From: Piper betle
Lineage: Eukaryota; Streptophyta; Magnoliopsida; Piperales; Piperaceae
Length of the DNA stretch: 64,000 bases
Assembly: GCA_033002965.1 (NCBI GenBank)
Contig: JAURVB010013150.1
Coordinates: 62,001-126,000 of the forward strand
Direction: 5' to 3'
Shown here: positions 1-11,384 of the stretch, one piece after another
Layout: the number at the start of each line of letters is the position of its first letter
Numbering within the stretch: position 1 is the first letter of the stretch
Translations under genes and position numbers: made by a program
The notes under the pieces: model-generated
Told to the model about the DNA's origin: nothing
Databases searched by the model: none
What the model saw: the letters and a program-made list of their open reading frames with translations, nothing else

Positions 1-734
1 TAATTAAATATAATTAAATAATAGCATGTGTGTATGAACAAATAAATAAATACATATACAATTTAGTAAACATAAGAAGACTAATATTCGTGAGTAAATA
101 TAATAATAACAATATCAAACAAATATGTAAACATTCATCATATATGATACATATATAAATAAAAATAAATAAATAATAAATAAATAAAAATAAATAAAAA
201 TAAATAAATAAATAAAACAATAAATAAATAAATAAAATAATAAATAAATAAATAAAACAATAAATAAATAAATAAAACAATAAATAAATAAATAAAACAA
301 TAAATAAATAAATAAAACAATAAATAAAGAAAATTAATGCGAATATACATCTGAACTAACATTGGAGGGGGGGGTGGTGTTCTCTAATTACCAAAAATGG
401 TTGTAAAACGGCCGAAAACGGTTTGAAATGAGCTGCATTGGACTAAACAAGACCAAACATGGCTGAACCAACTCGGTCTTGGTTAAGTGAAAATTTGGGC
501 TGGGTTGACTGGGCGGACATGAATTGCACGTGAACTCTGGTTGGGAATGGCGAACTCGACATGGCCAGTTGGACACGGTCGTCTGGAAGGTGGACACAGT
601 CGTGAGTAAACGGATCAGGCAAAGGAGCAGCGGTGTCCGTCACAGGAAAATGCCGACGATGACTTGGCAGAGGCTGCCATCAGCCATGATCGAAAGAGGG
701 GAGGACGGGGAACGTCATAGTGGTGGTGATCAAA
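1..734 (-). mobile_element. Family C LTR (copy C1), left part, reverse
   Basis: AT-rich, non-coding LTR sequence in reverse orientation, cut off by the window start. Positions 60-110 match 26885-26950 (the 'acaatttagta' then 'gactaatattc' context) and positions 361-734 match 18610-18990 and 27105-27450, which are the same part of other reverse C LTRs. The LTR is interrupted at 734/735 by the Tekay-type gypsy insertion and resumes at 8860. The short ORFs here are low-complexity translations of TAAA repeats and are not genes. Confidence 0.75.
159..330. repeat. TAAA-type simple repeat, five longer units
   Basis: Runs of TAAATAAATAAA broken regularly by CAA or ATA give a 24-26 bp higher-order unit repeated about five times (roughly 205-325). 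The equivalent part of other C LTRs (26700-27050 reverse, 41970-42480 forward) is also TTTA/TAAA-rich, so this is a part of the LTR and not an independent satellite. Confidence 0.85.
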
Positions 735-745
735 TGTAAAGACTG

Positions 746-748
<3 letters not shown>

Positions 749-790
<42 letters not shown>
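749..790. repeat. (AT)n microsatellite
   Basis: About 21 uninterrupted AT dinucleotides lie near the start of the 5' LTR. The 3' LTR has only a short ATATATAT at the same place (6951-6961), so the tract expanded after insertion or contracted in the other copy. Confidence 0.97.
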
Positions 791-793
<3 letters not shown>

Positions 794-2126
794 ACTTGGT
801 CTGGAAAGGACCGAATGTTAGGAGAATTATTATTATTATTTATATTACATTCTCTACCCGGTTAAATAATATATTTTATGCTTTACCCGGTTACCCAGTT
901 AAATGAAATACTGGTCATTTCATTTTATGAGGGGGCCGTCATCCTCACCCTAGCCACCTATTTCTCCTCTACTTCACCCTAGCCGTCATTCTCACCTTCT
1001 TCTCCTTTCTCTCCTTTCTCTCCTTTTTGCTGTTGCCGCATCAATGTCCTATGCTATGTTGGGCGGTGCTACTGGCCAGACGTCGTGCACCTTGGTGCAA
1101 GGTGGTGTCGCTTTAGATAGCTGCTCTAAAGCATCCACTTGAGGCATCCTCACTTGCTGATTTTATCTTGTTGTTGACGCTGTATTGGGGTGCTCAATAG
1201 GGTTGTTCAATTGGATTGTTGGGGAAGCCATTAGTGAAGGTCGTGACTTGTTTTGGTGCCAAAGATGAAGGTAGGAGAAGTGAAGAGCGTCGGGGAAGAA
1301 GAAGATGGCAATTCTATAAATAATGCTTGACTCGATATGACTCGAGTTAAAAATAATATTAACTTGTAATAAATCCTTAAAAATTATTATTTTTATGGTT
1401 ATGGGTTAAAATTGCTAAACTAATTAATTATTGTACGAAATCACCATGAGTAATAAAAAATACAGTAATGATAAACGGTCGATAATTAATTGGTGTACTA
1501 CAAGCGATTAATTTAAATCGGATGGTTATAAGTAATTAATAAAATAAAGATTTTACCTTTATCATATTAAATTTAATACTAGGTAAATAAAGTGATTATT
1601 TTAATAACGAGTTAATAAGGTAGAAAATGGGTTATTAAACTATAATCGTGTAATCAAAGAACCTAAATAGCATAATGAAAATAAATAAGGTTCAAACCTT
1701 TATTGAGTTGAATAATTTAAAATAATTGTATTAGTAATATCTCTGAATTAGAATAATACAAATCATTTTAAATAATTTAATTGAACGACTTAATTAATTA
1801 AATTGCTATTAATAATGATAATGATTAAAAATTAAAACTATAACTAAATCGTCAAGATCGTGGTTAAGTAATTATCATCTAAAAGGAAATATACTAATAA
1901 TAGTAATTAAATACTTGAATACTTGTTCATAAGTTAATAATTAATTTATCATTAGTGAAGTGTGAATTATGATTTAGATAATTAATTTAAAATGTAAAGT
2001 AGGACTTAAATGATTATGTCACATGAATAATTTAATATTTAACATTGTTGAATGTTGCATGTTTTATGTTGTCGAATTTTAATAATGATATATATTAGTC
2101 ATTTAGTTGCATGCATTTCTACTCGA

Positions 2127-2154
2127 ATAAAATTATACTTATGTATAATTTTAT
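2127..2154. repeat. 28-nt LTR palindrome (12-bp arms)
   Basis: Arms ATAAAATTATAC and GTATAATTTTAT pair perfectly across a 4-nt loop (TTAT). The same arms with other loops occur at 14212-14239, 22638-22665, 34257-34284 and 37122-37149. The left arm overlaps an AATAAA, so this may be the LTR poly(A) signal region folded into a hairpin. Confidence 0.85.
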
Positions 2155-2213
2155 GTTCTCGTTCAGATTAGGATCGTTGGTCACGGTTGCAGGTTCACTT
2201 ACAAACTATCCAG

Positions 2214-2775
2214 GTCCGTATAATTATTTGAAATGTTGTATTTTCCCTTTTTGGCAGCCTTGGTCAGCCTGAGCCCAGATTCGACCACCATGCACCGAGT
2301 GCAACCGGGGTCAAGGAATTGACTCAGTCCGACACGGGGCCGCACCCTTTAAAATTACTATGTGGGAGTCTTGGTCGACTTGAGTTGATATCTAACCACC
2401 ATGCGCTCGAGCGCAACCGGGGTCGACTCAATTCGACACAAGGCAGCACCCCCTGAAAGATTAAATACCTGCCCCGATGCCGAAAGGGGTGACAGGGCAC
2501 AATGGCACAAGATAGCTCATTATGCACTTGTGATACCAAGAGGGTGAGTCAATGACAAATATCGGTAACTACAGGCTGTGGGCCACGTAGCGTGTGTGCG
2601 CATGCATGGGATTGGTAGCTGGATGGGGTGGCCACCCCTCCCAGCATATTAAGAGCTCGGCATAGGCTCATAACAACTAAAAGTCTCGTGAAATGATAAT
2701 AGGGATTATATTGACTTGTTTCATTTAATTATGCGGCTTAGTGGTTTTATCACTAACGTAGAATTGCCTCCGCAG
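2214..2775 (+). other. Putative LTR leader intron (Tekay-like 5' LTR)
   Basis: A donor-like CAG|GTCCGTAT and an acceptor-like CCTCCGCAG|GTG bound a 562-nt segment. A CTAAC at 2753-2757 lies about 19 nt before the acceptor, a normal plant branch-point spacing. The same boundaries recur in the A, H and gag-only LTRs. The 3' LTR lacks the donor (deleted) and has GCAT in place of GCAG at the acceptor. There is no transcript evidence, so this is a proposal from sequence. Confidence 0.4.
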
Positions 2776-3092
2776 GTGAATAGCTTTGGACTGAAGAATA
2801 AAAGTGTGGTTGGTGGTTCTTTTATCAACCAAGGTTTGGTGAATTGATAATAAATTGGACTTCCTTTTTATTCTCTTGTGTTATAAATGTGGCTATGGGA
2901 AACAGTCCGAGACTGTGGGACTTTGAGTTAGTTTATTTATGCATTGTCACATGCTATCAGAACATGTTTTATTTTTATGATTTATAAATTCTAGACTTAT
3001 TGCTGTATTAGAATTCATGTTCTTGAATGTTATTGTTTACATCAATTATATTTTACGTAACACCCAGGCCGGTTCGGGCGGGTCGTTACAGG

Positions 3093-3105
3093 TGGTATCA
3101 GAGCC
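3093..3105 (+). promoter_or_regulatory. Primer binding site, initiator Met-tRNA
   Basis: TGGTATCAGAGCC begins 2 nt after the LTR end and is the standard complement of the 3' end of plant initiator Met-tRNA, which primes minus-strand synthesis. Confidence 0.95.
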
Positions 3106-3281
3106 AGTTTTCCCACTAGCTCACAAATTATGACTCAAGTACCTTGTTGAAAAGTCCAGTAATTATCTTTTCCCAATGTTTTATGTTATTAATTAACAAA
3201 TTCATTCGCTAATAAACCTAAGTCATAACTGAAAAAGAACATATTAATGAACCATGATGGGAAAAATTTTTGACGTTTCAG

Positions 3282-3930
3282 ATGGTAGGCACTCGTAGAC
3301 AGTCGAACTGATCTACTCAGTCAAATTCAAACACAGAGAATGTATTGGCCTAGATCCTGATGGCCATACAGGGACTGGCGCAGGCTTCAGACAAATACAA
3401 ATTCTGTGGTTCAAAATATTGTTCAGCGGTTACCAGGAGTGGTAGCAGGGAATGGAGCCTCAAACTCAGCAGCGGATCCCAGCATCACCCCAGACGGTGG
3501 TCAGGGGAGTGCCCAAGGGCGGGCAGGGTTAGCAGACCCGGGCGAGCGAGGGGAGCGTCCAAACCCAGTGCCACCGGTAGTCTGACAAGTGTTGCCGCCA
3601 GCTGTTGATGATAGTGACCGTTACACTGTGGAAAAGTTCAGGAAGAATGGAGCTGAGGTATTTATTGGAGGGATCGATCCAATAAAGGTGGAGAGCTGGA
3701 TAGACATTACCGAAAAAGCATTTAGGGCTCTGTCTGTGCCCCACCGCCATCAAGTGAGGTTGGCAACATGCATGCTTCAGGAGGAAGCATCTTACTGGTG
3801 GAAATCCATGGAAAAAACCACATTCCATCGACGTGAGATTTCTTCCATCACGTGGGCAGAATTTGTGGCAGCTTTCAATGGACAATATTTTCCAGAGCCC
3901 GTTGTTCAGAAGAAAGTACTAGAGTTCGCA
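3282..3930 (+). pseudogene. gag: gag remnant, Tekay-like element
   Basis: Capsid polyprotein remnant. The probable start is ATG at 3282 (MVGTRRQSN), aligning with the gag-only element's start at 35478. The frame has stops at 3309 (TGA) and about 3351 (TAG) and shifts by one base near 3394 relative to the second copy. The retrotransposon gag domain is readable at 3589-3930, with VEKFRKNGAEVF, SWIDITEKAF, ASYWWKSMEK and WAEFVAAFNGQYF. It breaks off abruptly after KVLEFA and joins pol in another frame, so the C-terminal capsid part and the zinc knuckle are deleted. No product is expected. Confidence 0.85.
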
Positions 3931-3931
3931 G

Positions 3932-6820
3932 TTGTCCATGATTCCTGTGGTAGCAGAGTTTCCCGATGTATTTCCAGACGAACTTCCAGGGTTACCTCCT
4001 AAGCTGGCAGTGGAGTTCGCCATTGACCTAGCACCTGGAGTAACACCAATTTCTAAAGCACCATACCGCATGGCTCCAGCAGAACTCAAGGAGTTAAAGA
4101 GTCAACTAGAAGAGTTGTTGCAGGTAGGTTTCATCCGACCAAGTACTTCACCCTGGGGAGCTCCTATTCTTTTTGTGAAGAAGAAAGATGGATCACTTCG
4201 GCTGTGTATTGACTATCGACAACTCAATCAAGTGACAGTCAAGAATCGGTACCCCTTACCGAGGATTGATGACTTGTTTGATCAGCTAAAAACAGTCGGA
4301 GTATTTTCTAAGATAGACTTGCGGTCTGGTTATCACCAGTTGCGAGTAAAGGAGTCAGATATACAGAAAATGGCTTTCCGAACTCGGTATGGACATTATG
4401 AGTTTCTTGTTATGCCTTTTGGTCTAACAAATGCACCAGCGGCCTTTATGTCACTCATGAACACAGTATTTCATGCATACTTGGACAAGTTTATTATCGT
4501 GTTTGTGGACGACATTCTGGTCTATTCAAATAATGAAGAAGAGCATGTGAAGCACCTGTCCATTACTCTTCAAGTTCTGAGAGAACATCAACTATTCGCC
4601 AAGTTCTCAAAGTGTGACTTCTGGTTGAAGGAGGTAAACTTCCTTGGTCATATTATCTCAAAGGCCGGAGTTGCAGTGGATCCATCAAAAGTGAAAGCAG
4701 TCACTGATTGGCCACAACCCAAGTCAGTCATTGACATCAGAAGCTTTCTTGGCTTAGCGGGTTACTACAGGAAATTCATTAAAGACTTCTCCTTAGTAGC
4801 ATCGCCGATGACCAAACTCACAAGGAAGGGAGTCAAGTTTGAATGGAGTAGTAAGTGTGAGGAGAGTTTCTAGTCTCTAAAGAAGAGTCTAACAACTACA
4901 CCAGTCTTGACACTGCCAAATGGTAATGAAGGATTCGTAGTCTTCAGTGATGCATCCCTGTTGGGTTTAGGATGTGTCCTTATGCAGGGAGGTAAAGTGG
5001 TGGCCTATGCCTCTCGTCAATTGAAGAATCATGAGCAAAATTATGCAACCCATGACTTGGAACTGGCAGTAGTGGTTTTTGCCCTGAAGATTTGGAGACA
5101 CTACTTGTATGGAGCCCAGTTCGAAGTCTTCACTGACCACCAGAGTTTGAAGTATATCTTCACCCAGAATGACCTTAACCTTCGACAGAGGCGGTGGATA
5201 GAGTATTTGAAGGACTACGACTTCCAAATCTTATACCATCCAGGGAAAGCGAATGTGGTAGCAGACGCGTTGAGTCAGAAGGGCAAGGTGGACAAAGGTC
5301 AGCAGCTAGCTAGACTTTGGGCCATGTCAGCAGAAGTGGTGGCTATCAACCATGTGGAGCAACTAACAGGGTTACTGGCAAATTTGGTTATTTCCAATGA
5401 TTTAGTTGATCGTGTTAAGCTAGCACAAATGGGTGATGAGGAGCTGAATGAAATGTTGGACAAGACTCCTGACATTGTAGCTGATTCCAATAGTGTGATC
5501 AGATTTAGAGGAAGGTTGTGTGTACCCAAGGATGATGCACTGAGACGGAATATCTTGGAGGAGGCTCATCGCTCAAAGTTCTCGATACATCCTGGAGTTA
5601 CTAAAATGTATCAGGATTTAAAGTGAACCTACTGGTGGATTGGGATGAAGAGGGATGTTGTGGATTTTGTCTCCAAGTGTCAGACTTGCCAACAGATCAA
5701 AGCCCAACATCAACTACCTGGAGGACTATTGCAACCTTTAGAAATACCAACTTGGAAATGGGAGTGTGTCACATGCGATTTTATTGCAAAGCTCCCAAGG
5801 ACTCAGAAGAAGCATGACTCCATATGGGTGGTTGTGGACCGACTAACTAAGGTAGCTCACTTCATCCCCACGAAATCAATGAGAACTGCGGAATACCTGG
5901 CAGGATTGTATGTCGACAATATTGTCAAGTTGCATGGGATTCCAAAGGAGATAGTCTCCGACCGAGATCCCCTATTCACCTCACATTTCTGGGAAGCTTT
6001 CCAAAAAGCCATGGGGACCCAAATCAAGCTGAGTACAGCATATCATCCCCAAACTGATGGTCAGAGTGAGAGGACTATTCAAACTTTGGAAGATTTGTTG
6101 CGAGCTTGCATTCTTGACTGGGGAGGTGACTGGGAGAAACACTTAGCCTTGGCTGAATTTACCTACAATAACTCTTATCAAGCCAGTATAGGGATGGCAC
6201 CATTTGAAGCCTTATATGGTAGGCCCTGCAGGTCTCCATCGTGCTGGCTGGAGTCTACCGAAGCAGTTATAGTCGGGCCAGAGATGGTGAGGGAAGCAAC
6301 TGAAAAGGTGAAACTCATTCAGCAAAGGCTTAAGGCAGCTCAGGATCGACAGAAGAGTTATGCTGATACTCGAAGGAGGGACCTAGAGTTCCAAGTTGGG
6401 GAGTTTGTGTACCTAAAGACATCTCCTAGGAAGGGGGTGATCAGATTTAGAACATCAGGGAAGTTGAAGCCAAGATTCATAGGACCGTTCCCAATCCTGG
6501 ATCGAGTTGGAAATTGTGCATATAGACTAGCATTGCCACCAAGCCTAGTTGGAGTACACAATGTTTTCCATGTGTCAATGCTAAAGAAATATGTACGAGA
6601 TGAAGATCATATAATCACAAATTTTGAAGACTTAGAGCTACAATCAAATTTAACCTACGAGGAAAAGCTGATTCGCATCCTGGCAAGAGAAATAAAGACA
6701 CTCAGGAACAAGGAAATTCCTTTGGTAAAAGTATTGTGGAAAAATCAGGGGTCAGAGGAAGCTACATGGGAGACTGAACAAGAAATGGCAAGGAAATACC
6801 CTAGCCTATTCGTGGCATAA
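3932..6820 (+). pseudogene. pol: pol remnant: RT, RNase H, integrase, chromodomain
   Basis: One reading frame carries the whole region but has two in-frame nonsense codons: TAG at 4871-4873, where relatives have Gln, and TGA at 5624-5626, where relatives have Arg. RT runs from about 4050 to 4700 with the FVDDILVYS active site. RNase H follows with FSDAS and [10 protein letters not shown]. The integrase HHCC zinc finger is at about 5567-5705 ([16 protein letters not shown]) and the core has the Asp-Asp-Glu set in CDFIAKLP, IVSDRDPLF and GQSERTIQTLED. The end (about 6620-6800) is a chromodomain, LTYEEKLIRIL to EEATWETE, which in chromoviruses directs insertion to heterochromatin. The protease and the N-terminal part of pol are missing through the deletion at 3930. 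Without the two nonsense codons the frame would be open. Confidence 0.93.
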
Positions 6821-6918
6821 GATTCTTATAATTGTAGTAGCATGAACCGATACCGAAGATAAAATTAATCATGATTGTTCTGTTGCCCGTTATGATATTT
6901 CGGGGACGAAATATTTCC

Positions 6919-6931
6919 AAGTTGGGGAGAT
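6919..6931 (+). promoter_or_regulatory. Polypurine tract
   Basis: AAGTTGGGGAGAT lies directly before the 3' LTR and would prime plus-strand synthesis. The upstream CGGGGACGAAATATTT is a conserved neighbour, seen again at 36514-36530. Confidence 0.9.
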
Positions 6932-8859
6932 TGTAAAGACTGTGAAAAATAATATATATATTTGACTCGGTCTGGGAAGGATCGAACGTTGGAGAATTAT
7001 TATTATTATTTATATTATATTCTCTACCCAGTTAAATATTATATTTTATGCTTTACTCGTTACCCGGTTAAATGAAATACGGGTGTTGGGGTGTTTTCCC
7101 ATACCCTAGCCGTCATTTTCATTTCATTTTATGAGGGGGCGTCATCCTCACCCTAGCCACCTATTTCTCCTCTTCCTCACCCTAGCCATCATTCTCACCT
7201 TCTTCTCCTTTCTCTTCTTTTTGCTCCCTCTCTGGGCACATTCTTACACCTCATCTTCGTGTCCTGTTCGTTGTGCTTTCCTTGTCATTCTTTTACTCAT
7301 TTTGGTTGCTATTTTGTTCTTCTGTAAACATGCATTTCATGATAGCCATGCTATTTTTCTGCTGCTTCATCAATTCATGACCGCCATGTAAAGTCCTGTT
7401 GTTTCATCAATTCATGGTTGTTTTGTTTTGTTGTTGCTGCATCAACGTCGTATGCTATGTAATTGGTTGAATTAGGATAGTTAAGTTGCAGTCCCAAGCG
7501 TCTTGTGGTTTCTGTGCATGGGGTTTGGATGTGGGGCTGTCGTGTGGGGAGAAGGGAAGCGTTCCCGGTGGTGCTGCTGGTTGGACGGTGTCACCTTGCA
7601 TTCCCAGCAGTGCTACTGGCCAGGCGTCGTGCACCTTGGTGCAGGGCGGTGTCACCTTAGATAGCTGCTGTAAAGCACGCACTTGAGGCTTCCTCACTTG
7701 CTGATTTTATCTTGTTGTTGACGCTGTGTTGGGGTGCTCAATAAGGTTGTTCAATTGGATTATTGGGGAAGCAGTTAGTGAAGGTCGTGACCTATTTTGG
7801 TGCCAAAGATGAAGGTAGGAGAAGAGAAGAGCGTCGGGGAAGAAGAAGATGGCAAATCTGTAAATAATGCTTGACTCGATATGACTCGAGTTAAAAATAA
7901 TATTAACCTGTAATAAATCCTTAAAAATTATTATTTTTATGGTTATGGGTTAAAATTGCTAAAGTAATTAATTATTGTACGAAATCGCCATGAGTAATAA
8001 AAAATACAGTAATGATAAACAGTCGGCCTGAGCCTATATTTGACCACCATATGCCGAGTGCAACTGGCGTCAAGGAATTGACTCAGTCCTACATGGGGCT
8101 GCACCCTTTAAAATTACTATGTAGGAATCTTGGTCGACTGGAATTCATAATTGACCACCATGTGTCGAGCGCAAACGGGGTCGACTCAATTCAACGCAAG
8201 GCAGCACCCCTTGAAAGATTAAATACCTGCGCTCAGGCTAAAAGGGGTGACAGGGCGTAATGGCGCAAGAGGGCTCATTTTGCACTTATGATACCGAGAG
8301 GGTGAGTCAATGGCAAATATCGGCAACTACAAGCCTTGGGCCACGTAGCGTGTGTGCGCATGCATGGGATGGTAGCTGGATGGGGGTGGCCACCCCTACC
8401 CACATATTAAGAGCTCGGCATAGGCTCATAACAACTAAAAGTCGTGAAATTATAATAGGGATTATGTTGACTTGTTTCATTTGATTATGCGGCTTAGTGG
8501 TTTTATTACTAACGCAGAATTACCTCCGCATGTGAATAGCTTTGGACTGGAGAATAAAAGTGTGGTTGCTGTTTCTTTTATCAACCAAGGTTTGGTGAAC
8601 CGATAGTAAATTAGACTTCCTTTTTATTTTCTTATGTTATAAATGTGGCTATGGGAAACGGTCCGAGACTGTGGGACTTTGAGTTAGTTTATTTTATGCA
8701 TTATCACATGCTATCAGAACATGTTTTATTTTTATGATTTATAAATTATAGACTTATACCCATATTAGAATTCATATTCTTTATTCATGTTCTTGAAGTT
8801 ATGTTTTACATCAAGTATATTTTAAGTAACACCTGGGCCGGTTCAGGCGGGCCGTTACA
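6932..8859 (+). repeat. 3' LTR of Tekay-like element (1928 bp)
   Basis: It starts TGTAAAGACTGTGAAA and ends GGCCGTTACA. Relative to the 5' LTR it lacks a block of about 780 bp, with the junction near 8022 ('aaacagtc|ggcctgag'). The missing block includes the palindrome and the donor-like site. A leader-type ORF at 7486-7686 (GSVPGGAAGWTV) is related to ORFs in the H LTRs. Confidence 0.92.
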
Positions 8860-9804
8860 CGCCATGTGTGGCGATGTTTCCGGGAGTGATCATGGCCACA
8901 TCAAAGTTCGGTGTTAGTCTCAAATGGAAGATTTCAGCAAGGGGAAGCTACCTGGGTGGTTGGCTTCACCGGAGGGCACTTGCCGGCGCTGGAAAACTAC
9001 CCAAATCAGTGGCGGCGGCAGAGAAAATTGACAACAGATATGTCGTCGCCGTCGGCTACTATGGCAGCGCTGGTAATGATCTTGGGTACGAACTGATAGC
9101 CGACAGCGAGGTGGTCACCCTCGTACCAATCCGATGGCCCCAGGCAAGGCAAAAATTTTCCAGCATTGAGCCAAAGTGGCAGTAACTCTAAAAATGGAGG
9201 AGAAAACTTCTGAAAATCTATATATGAAGCTAGGGTTGAGTGGACGGCTTTGATTTTGCCACGTGGTACGATCTAAATGTATGACAACTCATTGGCCTAG
9301 TGGGGTCCACCTATGGGTATATGAATATACTTATGGACGGAAAGTTCGGATCAAGACCGTCCAAAGTAGAAACTGACTTGAGTCCTAAAAATGACTCTAT
9401 AGGAGGGAATCGAGGCAAGAAGGCTAAATGGGCCTCGAACCCTGAACACAATCGAGCTAGGCCCACGGGGCACAATCCGATGGTCCAAAATACCTGTGAT
9501 GCAATGAGATACCCTGAAAAACCCAAACAGATACTAAACACTACAATGGCCTAGATGTAGGCCTAAAATCCTAGCTAATATATACAAATAAATCTGTATA
9601 CCTCAGTATACTCAGATAACTCATTATCTTATTATCTACATGTCGTGCATACTCAGCAACTATAACATGCTCATATGGCCATTTGGGCCCATACTCATAA
9701 TCTGAAAACTAATCTGGTTCGAGCTCGCTCGAACAAACTCAAGGTTGCCCAAACAAGACAAAACTAAAATCGAGTAAAACCCTAAGCCGAAATTAGGTTT
9801 TACA
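8860..9804 (-). mobile_element. Family C LTR (copy C1), right part, reverse
   Basis: This continues the C LTR split by the gypsy insertion. It ends at AGGTTTTACA, which read in reverse is the family C LTR start, TGTAAAACCT. The order of segments matches 27450-28388. A hairpin-forming start (GTAAAACC and GGTTTTAC arms) is present at 9775-9803. The ORF at 8868-9185 is antisense to the LTR and its frame is partly shared with other C copies. I do not call it a gene. Confidence 0.82.
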
Positions 9805-10283
9805 AGTTTACTTCGAGAACCGAACCGGAATGTCATTGGTCCCAATTAGGTTGGCTAACCTGAACCAAACCTTACGGATCTACTCTCGACGTCTAAAGAT
9901 GGAAGATGTCAATTGTTATGCATGGATGGATGCACGGATCCCTAACATGCTACTACATGGTTGTCGGTATTCTTGGCTTTTACTAGCACATGCCCGCTTG
10001 CGTAGCATTGTTGTCGGTATTTCCAGCTTCGGCTAGCACATGCTACTCGCATAACATGGTTTTCGGTATTCCCAGCTTCAACTGTCACATGCTGCTCGCA
10101 TAACATGGTTGTCGGTATTTTCTCCTTCTACCGGAACATGCCTACTTGCATAGTACAGTTATTGAATTTTCCTCATTGAAAACACAAAAACTACATGTAT
10201 ATACGTCTGGGTTAGGATTTAAAAAATAGGCCTGAAGGCAACTTGTGGTGGATCTTGTTTTCAAAAACATACTCAAGGGATCT
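9805..10283 (-). mobile_element. Family B LTR (copy B1), left part, reverse
   Basis: The reverse complement matches the 3' part of the B LTRs at 24900-25100 and 33250-33320, for example the 'gatggaagatgtc' and 'caagatccaccacaagttgcc' blocks. The extreme B terminus (TGTAACACC) is not seen at 9805, consistent with C1 having inserted close to it. At 9950-10140 a motif around 'ttgtcggtattyycagctt' is repeated about four times with a period of 45-55 bp. Confidence 0.75.
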
Positions 10284-10682
10284 TGTAAAACCCCGAAAAA
10301 AATAATTAGGTTATTTTGTTTAAGGTTTTGTAAATCTTAGAACGAACCATGAATAATATTTAATTAAATTAATTCTTAAAAATCAATATCATAAATTGTC
10401 AATTATAACCTTTAGAGTACCGGTACAATGATTTCAAAAATTATAACCTTTAGAGTACCGGTACAATGATTTCAAATAAGTTTTATTTATTTAAATTTTT
10501 AGATTGGGACCCATTTGCATTAATTCAATAGTCAATTTTTTTGACTTTTCGTTATTAGACAAATGATATAATTATAAATGATTACGTTCTTTTCTATAAA
10601 ATTTAATTTTGTGACTTCTTGAATTCCACACATATTAATAAAGTTTAATATAGTGTCTTCTTAAATTCCACACATATTTTTC

Positions 10683-10690
10683 TATATAAA
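10683..10690 (+). promoter_or_regulatory. LTR TATA box (element A)
   Basis: TATATAAA followed by GGAGAG. It is conserved at 12583-12590 in the 3' LTR. A transcript starting about 30 nt downstream would contain the donor-like site at 10830 about 115 nt into its leader. Confidence 0.65.
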
Positions 10691-10829
10691 GGAGAGTTAT
10701 GTTGATGTTAAATGAAACATCCTCTGGATAGTTTCGAGCATATTTGGCTTACAAAGGGAAGGCTTTAAAGAAATTTCATTCATATTATGGTCATATGTCA
10801 TAGTTGCGGGTGCCTCAACAAAATTCCAG

Positions 10830-11384
10830 GTCCGTGTAATTACTCGAAATGTTATATATTCATATTTGGAAGTCTTGGTCGGCCTGAGCTCACATTCGAC
10901 CACCATGCACCGAGCGCAACCAAGGTCAAAGAATTGACTCAGTCCAACATGGGGCAACACCCTTAAAAATTACTATGTGGGAGTCTTGGTTGCCCTAAGC
11001 CCACATTTGACCAACATGCACCAAGCTCAACCGGGGTCAAAGAATTAACTCAGTCCGACACAGAGCAGCACCCATAAAATTTTTTGAAAGATTAAATATC
11101 TGCCCCCTTGCCGAAAGGGGTGACAGGATGCAGTCATTATGCACTTGCAATATTGAGAGGGTGAGTAAATAACAAATATTGGTAACTATAGGCTGATGGT
11201 CACATAGCATGTGTGCGCATACATGGGATTGTAGCTAGATGGGCGGCCACACTCCCAGCATATTAAGAGCTCAACGTAGGCTCATAATCACTAAAAGTCG
11301 AATTAAAGATGTTGTGGAATATATTAATTTTTTCTTATAATTATATGACTCAGTTTTTATTACTAACGGGAATTGCCTCAGCAG
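10830..11384 (+). other. Putative LTR leader intron (element A, 5' LTR)
   Basis: A 555-nt segment between CCAG|GTCCGTG and CAGCAG|GTATG, with CTAAC at 11363-11367. The equivalent in the 3' LTR runs from 12731 to 15888 and contains the H1 insertion. The boundaries agree with those in the Tekay-like, H and gag-only LTRs although most of the interior differs. Confidence 0.35.

Larger units (their letters stand above)
735..3090 (+). repeat. 5' LTR of Tekay-like element (2356 bp)
   Basis: It starts TGTAAAGACT and ends GGGTCGTTACA directly before the PBS. It matches the 3' LTR at 6932-8859 along its length except for about 780 bp (roughly 1479-2262) that the 3' copy lacks. That extra block carries a 28-nt palindrome at 2127-2154 and a splice-donor-like CAG|GTCCGTATAAT at 2211-2221. 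From 2258 on, the 'gcctgagcccagattcgac' block occurs twice in imperfect form. Confidence 0.92.
735..8859 (+). mobile_element. Ty3/gypsy chromovirus (Tekay/Del-like), two LTRs, decayed
   Basis: This element has, in order, a 5' LTR, an initiator-Met PBS, a gag remnant, RT-RNase H-IN-chromodomain, a PPT and a 3' LTR. The LTRs begin TGTAAAGACTGTGAA and end GTTACA. The chromodomain at the end of pol and the overall pol sequence place it in the Tekay/Del group of plant chromoviruses. An internal deletion removes the rest of gag, the zinc knuckle and the protease. It lies in a family C LTR (1-734 and 8860-9804). No clean target-site duplication is visible: TCAAA lies before it and CGCCA after it, and comparison with C2 suggests that some tens of bp of host were lost. 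It is not autonomous as it stands. Confidence 0.9.

Noticed and set aside
14..362. Overlapping minus-strand ORFs rich in Phe, Leu, Ile and Tyr, resembling membrane proteins
   Set aside because: They are translations of TAAA tandem repeats; all frames are open because the repeat unit lacks stops on that strand.
735..8859. Target-site duplication for the Tekay-like element
   Set aside because: TCAAA before and CGCCA after do not match, and shifted alignments did not give a convincing 5-bp pair.
9775..9803. Telomere-like CCCTAA sequence
   Set aside because: A single AAACCCTAA within the C LTR start; no tandem TTTAGGG array anywhere in the window.
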